Source of the DNA: Talpa occidentalis
Lineage: Eukaryota; Chordata; Mammalia; Eulipotyphla; Talpidae
Assembly (NCBI RefSeq): GCF_014898055.3
Contig: NW_023601433.1
Location: 86,933,106-86,997,105 of the forward strand
DNA: 64,000 nucleotides
Reading direction: 5' to 3'
This document shows positions 39,501-48,500 of this stretch, piece after piece (the first letter of the stretch is position 1; each line of letters opens with the position of its first letter). A program made the translations under genes and the position numbers. The notes below the pieces were generated by a model. That model worked only from the letters and a program-made list of their open reading frames with translations, searched no databases and was not told where the DNA came from.

Positions 39501-42500
39501 AGAAGCACGGGAGGTTGAGAGAATTCACCAGAGCCAGAGCAGGGAACAGAACAGGCAGACTAACGAAGAAATACACTGCTGAGGGGAGCAGCGGGCGTGG
39601 CAGGAGAGGTCTGCACACCATGTGGGACCCTCACCGAGGGCCGGGGATCGAACCGGCGCTGCAGAGGCTGTGGGCAACCTCACAGCCCAGCGCACAACTG
39701 CTGCGCCACCAGGGGAGGCCCTCCTTGCGAGCTCTTACAGCGAGTCAGAATAAGGCAAATTTGCTGGGCTAATGAATGGGTGGACTGATGGGAAGGGGAG
39801 ACATCCAGCCCTCTCTGAACTGTCCCTAGGTCCATTATCAAGTCCCAAACAAGCTTCTAAATCTCTCTGTGCCTTGACCTATAAAGCTGTAAAACGCCCA
39901 GTGAGTGGTAGGAGGGGCTGACCCCAGGAACCCTGTGAGGTGGCTTCTTACCTGCCATATTCTATGCTAAGCAGCTGCTTGTAAAGGTTAACTGGTATTT
40001 ACCCAATACACATTTAGCCCTGACTTCAAACTTACTCACCTGTGAAACACAGGCATTTTCTATTTCCTCAACTAGCAAGCCAACCCAGCCTTGGCAACTC
40101 TCTCAGAGAGGGGATCCCCACACCCCAGTCTTCACCTGCTGGTCCTCACAGTACCTCTTGTCATACTTCACAGTTCACCCGCGCCCTCCAGGGAACAACA
40201 TGGCACCTGCACTCACAGCCCCTGCGCCCTCAGCGGTGCCCAGGAGCACCTGCTCCATGTCAGGCGCTGCCCACACGCCGGGGCTGCAACAGTGAAGGGG
40301 GAGAAGGGCCCAGACTTTCTGGTCAGGGAAGAAGGGCAATGCGCAAGTAAGGACATGGCAAGATCACGTCTAATAGTGTGGAGGGTGATGCTGTGGTGCT
40401 ATGAGGGTTGGGGGCGGAGGGCAGGAAACGGCCTGAGGAGGTGACCTCTGCACCAAGACTTGCGTGACAACAGGCACTGGCTGTGAGAAGACTTGGGGAT
40501 GGAACATTCCAAGCAGAAGAAACAGCAAGTCCTAGGTGGGGATGAGGCTGGGGTGCTGAGGAGATGGCAGGGAGGCCAGAGTCGCTGCAGTGGAGCGAAA
40601 AAGGCAGGGTGAGGTCACAGGATGGGCAGCGTCCAGGCCACGTGGGACCCCCAGGTCCTGTGGAGGATTCAGGTTTCATTTTGATGCAACTTGCAGGACC
40701 ATAGAACCCTGAGTTGGTCTGGCTGTGCCGACTCCACAGTACCCGGAGCCGCACCCGGCCCTCCTGTTCTTTGCTGAATGAGCCAGAGGGTGTTAAACAG
40801 CCGCCACGGCCACTGTGCTTTTTCGAGCCTGAATAAATGGGCCAGTCTCTAACTGTAACTCGTGATGGCAAGCAGACCTCCTAAAAAATTAATACAGTGA
40901 GATCAGAGGTTGTGTAGCGGTCTCTTATCAACCCTCACCTCCTTACAACAAGCAGGCTACAGATGAAAAAGTTATGCTTAACTTTAACTCCTGAAATTAA
41001 TCTTCCTTCTGAAAGGCACATAAGCTCCTACAGGAGCCGGGACCTCAAGAACACCAAGAAGCGGGGGAGAGGTGTGGGGGTCAACTGGTTATCTCAAGAG
41101 TGGGCATAAATGCTGACTTTTTTTAAAAAAAGGTATTTATTTTGGGCCTCCCTGGTGGCGCAAGGGGTTAAGCACCACACTACGAAGCAATCCAAAGCCT
41201 CTGCAGCACGAAGCAATCCAAAGCCTCTGCAGCACGAGTTCAATCGCCAGCTGGCCAGGGAGCAACCCACATGGCGCAGACCTTTCCTGTCTTGCCCACT
41301 GCTCCCCTCAGCAGTGTATTTCAGTAGATCTGCCTGTTCTGTTACCCGCTTTGTCCCTGGTGAATCCTCTCACCTCCAGCATCTCTGGCCTGTACCCCAG
41401 CTCTTGTATGCATAAATCAATCTTTTTAAAAATATTTATTTTATTTATTTATGCATACAAGAGCTGGGGTGTAGGCCAGGGGTGCAGGGGTTGGGAGGGT
41501 GAGATTCACCAGAGACAGAGTGAGGAGAACAGGAGGATCGACTGAAACACACTGCTGAGGGGAGCAGCGGGGAGACAGGAGAGGTCTGCTGTGCCCTGTG
41601 GGTCAGCTTCCTCCCTGGCCAGGGATCAAACTCGTGCTGCAGTGGCTGCAGATAGCTTCATAGTGCTGCACCTTAACCCCTTGCACCATCAGGGCGGCCC
41701 TACTGCTTTTTTAAAAAGATTTATTTACTTATTTATACACAGAAGAGCTGGGGGTCCAGGCCAGAGGTGGGGGCAGGGGTGTGAGAGAACTCACCAGAGA
41801 CAGAGTGGGGAGCAGAACTGGTGGATCTACTGAACACTGCTGAGGGGAGCAGTAGGGAGACAGGAGAGGTCTGCTGCGCCATGTGGGTCACCTCCCTGGC
41901 CGGGGATCGCACTCGTGCTGCAGTGACTGCAGGTAGCTTCATAGTGCTGACTTACCCCTTGCACCACCAGGGAAGCCCACTTGAGCAAAATGAGTTTTGT
42001 AAAGTTCACTTTTCTAATTTGTATAAAATCATAAGCAACCGAGAATCTCAGGCCCAAGGCATTTTTATAATTATGCCTCAAGAGCCCCAAAAGCGGAGCT
42101 CGGGCTGCACGTGCTCTGGCAATAGCATTCCAACCTTAGGCTCAGGCCTGGCCATGGCCTGGGCAGGACGCTCCCCAGCCCAGGAGCCCACAGAGTCCTC
42201 GGGCTGGACAGAAGCCGCTAGGCGCCTTCAGGTTAAGATGCTGGGGTAGGTTTGTGCACTGAGTCTGCAGAGAATTCTTCAAACACTGTGAAAGCCAGTC
42301 CACAGCGCCAGCAGGCGGGGCGCAGGTATGGCTCGACACGGGCGCAGCTGCGTGAAGGCCAGCATGGAGGGGCGGGAGCCAGCGCGGGCAGTTATCTGGA
42401 CCGGCAGCCACGGGGGTACTGGCTGATCCCAGCCGTTCTGGTCAACAGGACCAGGGGGAGGATGGACCGTGAGGCCAAAGACATGAAACTTGACGGGCAG

Positions 42501-45500
42501 GTGGACAGCTTCGAGACTCCCACATCCCATAAGTGTATGGGGAAAGCACACGCTGCTTCTGCGCTCTCACTGCAGAAAGCAGGAGCAGAGCAGCACGACT
42601 GCAGGACTGGCTGTGAGCCAGCCAGGGAAGCAGCCAGATCCAGCCGACTCCACCTTTCCCTCCCAGACAATCCTTCAAGGCTATGCTGAGTGAGGTTAAG
42701 GCTTCTGGAAATTGAAAGTGAAAAAGCTCAAAACTAAAATCAACATCTGCAGCAACCCTCATTGCAAACTTCACCTTGGGGTGTATCTGCTATTTCAAGG
42801 TTATGCGGGAGGTTCCACAGCAAAGGCACGAGGCAGGCTCAGGAACCCTCTCCTGCTGGTAAAGATGAAAAGATGCCAAGGTCTCTAAAAACTTTGAACA
42901 GTGTGAGCACCTGCCTCCTCGCCTCTGGACCACACAGCATGCCTGACCCTTCTGCTGAGAGCCCCTGTATCAGCAATCCAGGGATGGGCCGAGTCAGAAG
43001 AGCTTCCCAGAGCACAAGCCCACCCATAAGAACCCAAGGAATTCCCAGGGAGGTGGTGAGCAGAGACAGAATGCACATATGTCCCAACCAGACTCAAAGG
43101 TCTGGGGGTTCGTCATCAAGGGGACTGTGAAAAATAGGGGGGAAAAAAACAAATGAGGGCCTCCCTGGTGGCACAAGGGGTTGAGCACAGCACTATGAGG
43201 CTATCCGCAGCCTCTGCAGCACAGGTTCGATCCCCAGCCGGCCAGGGAGCAACCCACATGGCGCAGCAGACCTCTCCTGTCTCCCCACTGCTCCCTCAGC
43301 AGTGCATTTTGTCAGTCTGCCTGTTCTGCTCCCCACTCTGTCTCTGGTGAATCCTCTCACCCCCCTGCACCTCTGGCCTGTACCCCAGCTCTTGTATGCA
43401 TAGGTAGATAAATCTTTAAAAAAAAAAAAAACCAAATGATTAGAAAGAGTATAATTGTACACTGGGGGAACATAAATAAAGGCTTTTTAGATTACAGTTT
43501 GGCAGCGTCTTTTACAATTTTAAATGTTTATATATGATCTGACTCAGAAAAATGGGAGCAAGCTAAATATGATTACATGTGGCCTGGCCATGCGATGCCA
43601 AACACCAGCTTATTATTGTAAACGAACAGCGGTATTTACCAGCATAGAAATGCCCAGAATCAGCCAAAGTAAACTGTGAGATGTGTTTTCTAAACAGACA
43701 TGTTGTAGAAGAACCTCACGGAGAGGATGTTGTGCAAACGAAGACAAACACCAAAAAGGTGTCCCTAGGGGAAATGCAGCTGTGAAGGCCCAAGCACAAG
43801 CTACATGGTCCTCTGAATAAAGATGTTTTTTATCCTCAGGAAGACTGTTTCTCCTCTCACAGTGAGAGCCTCCGTGGGAGAGCCCCGGGAGCAGCTCAGG
43901 GCAACGGTGAGAGGCTGCAAAGTCTCCCTCTCATATATGGTCATGGGCCGAGAACACACAGGCCCAGCCACGAGACAGCCCCGCGGAGCTGGGGCAGTCA
44001 AGTCTCTCAAGAGCCTGATGTCATATCCTGGGAATGTCAAACAGCCCCCAGAAGGCAGCAAGACCACGTCAAAAGCGCTCAGTGTGATTTGTCACCCCAG
44101 GGCCCTGGTCTGGGCGTCAGGAGCCTGACCTCAGCCCAAACAGCAGTGGCACAGCACACGCCACAGCAGCTCCCACAGTGGGATCCAGGCGATGCTCGAG
44201 GACAAGTGGGCTGATCCCCACACCAAGGCGGGAGGCCGGTGAGGGGCTGCGTGCGCAGCAGCGGCGTGGCCCACCACGCTTCTCATCCACACTGCCGAGG
44301 GCCAGCAGCAGGGGACACTCAGGACTGGGCGTTAGCAGGGTCACCTTCCGAGCCATCACCCCTAACAGGAGAGCCGTCTGCTCAAGTTCAGGCAGGAGCT
44401 GTGAGAAGGCAGGAGAGCCCTGCGCCCTGCACCTGCCGACAAGCCAGGAGCCACCCGGGCACTCTGGGGAGCTCGGCAAGTTCTAGATCAATTCTTAGTA
44501 ACAATCATTGAGCAGATACAGTTCCATTAGGATTTTGATAATCAACAAAATTCTTTTTGAAGTAGCAGAATTGCCAATCAGATGTTTCGATTTCCCGTCC
44601 CCGCAGGGGCTGTGCCATCACTGAAACCCGCGCTCTGCCCCATCTCCATCCGGGTTACCGGCCAAGGTCACTTCAGTCCAGAGGAAGCTCCTAGACTGTC
44701 CTTTATAACCCAAGCAACATCCCCCCGAGCCCACCCCGGGCAGCACCACCCAGCGCGCCCTCTCCCTCAGCATCCAACTTCCGGCCACGCCAACGCCGTC
44801 CCTCCTCTGGGAGTCTGCCCCTCCCCCTGCCAGAGCCAGAACTAGAACCAGAGCCAGGGCCAGGGCCAGGGCACTCCCTCTCACCACCACTACTTTCTTC
44901 TGCCTGGACACTCCTGCTCACCTTCGGATCCACCGTAACCCTCACATCTCACCACTGACAAAAACAGCTGCCATTTCTTGTTTACTATGTCCCGGGCACT
45001 GGAATTACATGTACGCTGATTTATTTTTCCCTTGTCTCTCATTATTTGCTTGAAGCAGCACTGGCTGCCATCACTGCACGTGATTCAGAGGCACAGGGTC
45101 ACGCCCTGAGCTCACGCCACCTGTGGCACCACACACCATGAGACCCGGCACCGTGTCATGCAATCCTCACAGCAGTGCTATGGGGCCTGACCTCACGCTA
45201 CAGTTGAGGCAGCCAAGAAGTCAAATGGCCTGCTGAGGTCACAAAGGCAGAGAGAGGCCTGGGCCTGGGTTTTCAGCACCATGCCACATGCCTCACGGTT
45301 AAAACCAGAGCCCAGATCACTGTGTCAGACCAGCCATCCCTGGACACACAGCGCAGACCTGACGGGCGATGTTGCTGCCATCAGTAAGACAGAAGCAACA
45401 GCATCTTCCCAAATGTGATCATTTATAAGGCACGGAAATTCTGAAACACATCAGGCGGCACATCCCGAGAAGGGCAGGGCATGGGCCAGGGCTTCAGAGA

Positions 45501-48500
45501 CCCACACGCTCGCCTTAACAAAAACTTAAAAACCAGAACAAGGGCATCCCTGGTGGCACAGGGGTTAAAGACAGTGCTGTCAAGGTATCACCAGCCACTG
45601 CAGCACGAGTTCAATCCCCGGCCAGCCAGAGAGCAACCCGCATGGAGCAGCAGACCTCTCCTGTCTCCCCGCTGCTCCCCTCAGCAGTGTGTTTCAGTAG
45701 ATCCACCTGTTCTGCTCCTCACTCTGTCTCTGGTGAGTCTTCTCACCCCCACACATCTGGCCTATACCCCAGTTCTTACATGCATAAATAAATAAAGCTT
45801 GGGCCTCCTTGGTGGCATAGGTGGTTAAGTGCTGCACCTCCCCCTGCAGTGACCTTTAGGGCTAACCATCCCTAGGTCCGGCTGGGCAACCAGCGCGCAG
45901 GGGGAGAACAGTAAAACCCTACATACCTGCTGCACCTCCCCCTTCAGTGACCTTTAGGAATGGCTTTCACCATGGTCCCTAGGTCTGGCTGGGCAACCAG
46001 CCCGCGGCGGGAGAACAGCATAACACCCTGAAGCAGAGGAAGTGCAGCGGAAAAGTTCCCTGAAAAGACAGAAGCTTATCAAAAGATAACGACCACCAGG
46101 AACCACTACAAGAATGCTAAAAATCTTATCCCCTCTTTCTAGAACTACAAACTTTAATCCCTTATTGTCTTTCTAAACTTCCTTCTTTCTTCTATAAAAG
46201 TCATTGCTTGTTATGTAGATCACCTCCCTGACGGTGATAGACTGAGCCCATGAGCAAGCTGATTTCATTGATATTCTTTGTCCCTGTGCTTTTGGAAAAC
46301 ATATATATACTGGTCACAAACTCAAAGAAAATTACACTCAGATTTTCACTCTTGAAGTGTGTCTGTTTGTCATTTCTTTCACCGACGCCCTGACCACCCT
46401 GCACGCTTCTCTCAACCCTGAGGTGGCCTCATCGTCTACTGCTGTGCTGGTCCGCGGCAGTTAAGCACAGCACTGTGACGCTGTCTGCAGCCTCTGCAGT
46501 GCCAGTTCGATCCCTGCCGACCACAGAGCAGCCCACAGGGCGCAGCAGACCTCTCCTGTCTCCCCGCTGCTCCCCTCAGCAGTGTATTTCAGTCAGTCTG
46601 CCTGTTCTGTTCCCCACTCTGTCTCTGGTGAATCCTCTCACCCTCCCGCACATCTGGCCTGTACCCCGGTTCTTGTATGCATAAATAAATAAATCTTAAT
46701 AAATAAATAAATAAATCTTTTTAAAAAACCCACAGAACAAGATACTACCTTTTTTTTTTTTTTTTTAAAGATACTTCTTTAAACACAGCTAAAGGCTGCT
46801 TTGGCAAGGAAAATTACCCTCATATTTATAAGTTGAAAGTTCAATATTCTTTGGGCTTGACTGTAGCTGAACTAGCGTGGGCCATGCAAGCCCACGTTGG
46901 CAGGCATGGCGGGTCTGCAGTCGGCCCTGTGCTCACACAGACTAAACTAGGAAAGTGGGTTCTCGCCCCACAGAGGACTGGGTTCCTCCTGTACAGGCCC
47001 TAAACTGTGTGCCAGGCTCAGCCCCAGGCCGCTGACGATCTCAGCCCTGCCCGCCAGCCGCGAGGCTTCTGGACTCACCAACACTCTGTCTCCGATTTTG
47101 AGCTCTCGCTCTCCCTTCTTGATTGAGCCGGCCTCGGAGAGGTTGGAGATGGACTCGCTGGCGGTTTTTGTCAGGTTGCTCATCTGCGTGGGAGCTGGAG
47201 GCTCCTTCGGGGCTGGCTGGACGGGTTTGTGGGGCGTGCTCGCGGGAGTGGCCGGGGAGGCGCTGGGAGCGGGCAGAGGCGAAGTCCCTCTGGCCGCGAG
47301 GGGCATCTGCAGGCCGTTGGCTTCATCTTCGGCTTGCACCTTCCTGGTTAGCTTCGAGGGCCGGGTGAATATGCCCTTTAAAGGTTCGCACTGGAAGTAA
47401 CGAACTCCGGCCACCGAGCCGTCATTCTTGCCAATGGGCTCGTCTAAGACAATCCCAGCCCACTGGCCTGGTGCAAACTGGGTTTCTCCAAGAAACTGGA
47501 TAAATCCAGGTTTATTGCCATTCACCCAAACTCGCTCCCCAACTCGGAAGTCATCCACAAATTCCTCTTGTGTCTCAGAGACTGGAATGCCCGACGCTTT
47601 CTCACTGGACACGGTTTTCTCTACTGGAGCTGCAACTGAACACAGAGCAGGGGGTCGGAAAAGATGGGTCTCCTACCCAAGCAGACACCGCCTTCCCCAG
47701 AGGAGCAGGAACTCGAGGAAATGAAAAGCGGCCTTCTAGAGATGCTCTGTTTCTCTCTCTTTTGTGAACAAAGTGGTAAAAAAAAAAGCACTTCATCCAT
47801 TGCCACACCAAGTCAAACTGCTCGCTGATGCCCTGACTCGAGGACTTCATGTTCGAAGGGGTGCACGTGAAAACGGCCGATGAGAAAGACAAATCTAAAT
47901 CAGGAATGAGAGAAACAGGGAAGGCTCCGAGGCCAGGCTGGTATCTGAAGGGGTCTTAAGAAGAGGAAGGAGGGGCGGGAAGGAGATTAAGGGGTGCCTT
48001 TTCTGCCCGCCCGCCCCAAGGTCACAAAGCCCTTTCTTCACAGCGTCTCTCAGTAAAGCTTTCCTCCCCTCTACGATGTCTCGGGGTGTCTCTGATCGGC
48101 ACCGGCTATGTCCTGACATGTAACGTGTAAGTCACGGGGGGCGGTCACTCCATCAACAAGTATTTACTGTGCTCCTGCCCTGGGCCAGGCCGGTGCTCTA
48201 GGCACGGGTAAAAAGGAGCAGCAAACACCAAAACCCTCAAAGCTCCCTGCTGTCGGGTAGGCCAGGGAGTGACTTCAGGAAGAACCTGAGAAAGCCCGTG
48301 CTGACTCGCTCCTGTCAGGAAACGCCTGGCCACCTGGAGGGGTGGCTAACAGAGCCAGCCGTGCGCAAACCGCACAGAGGGAGCCGAGAGCAAGCACCAG
48401 ACACCCTCCCCCCAGCTCACTCACAGAAGATGCAGGGGGTGTAAACTGAAATGGGGGCGGCGGGGAAGGCACAGGGAGCGTGGGTTCATCTGTACAGCGG

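Larger units (their letters stand above)
37698..47078. other. CLIP1: Intron 3, SINE- and LTR-rich
   Basis: This 9.4 kb intron contains eight SINE copies (one of them split by an LTR), an L2 relic, a MIR relic and one solo LTR, all listed separately. No other coding sequence recognised. Confidence 0.7.

Noticed and set aside
45830..46459. LTR as part of a full provirus
   Set aside because: No second LTR or internal region nearby; SINE sequence resumes immediately at the target duplication.
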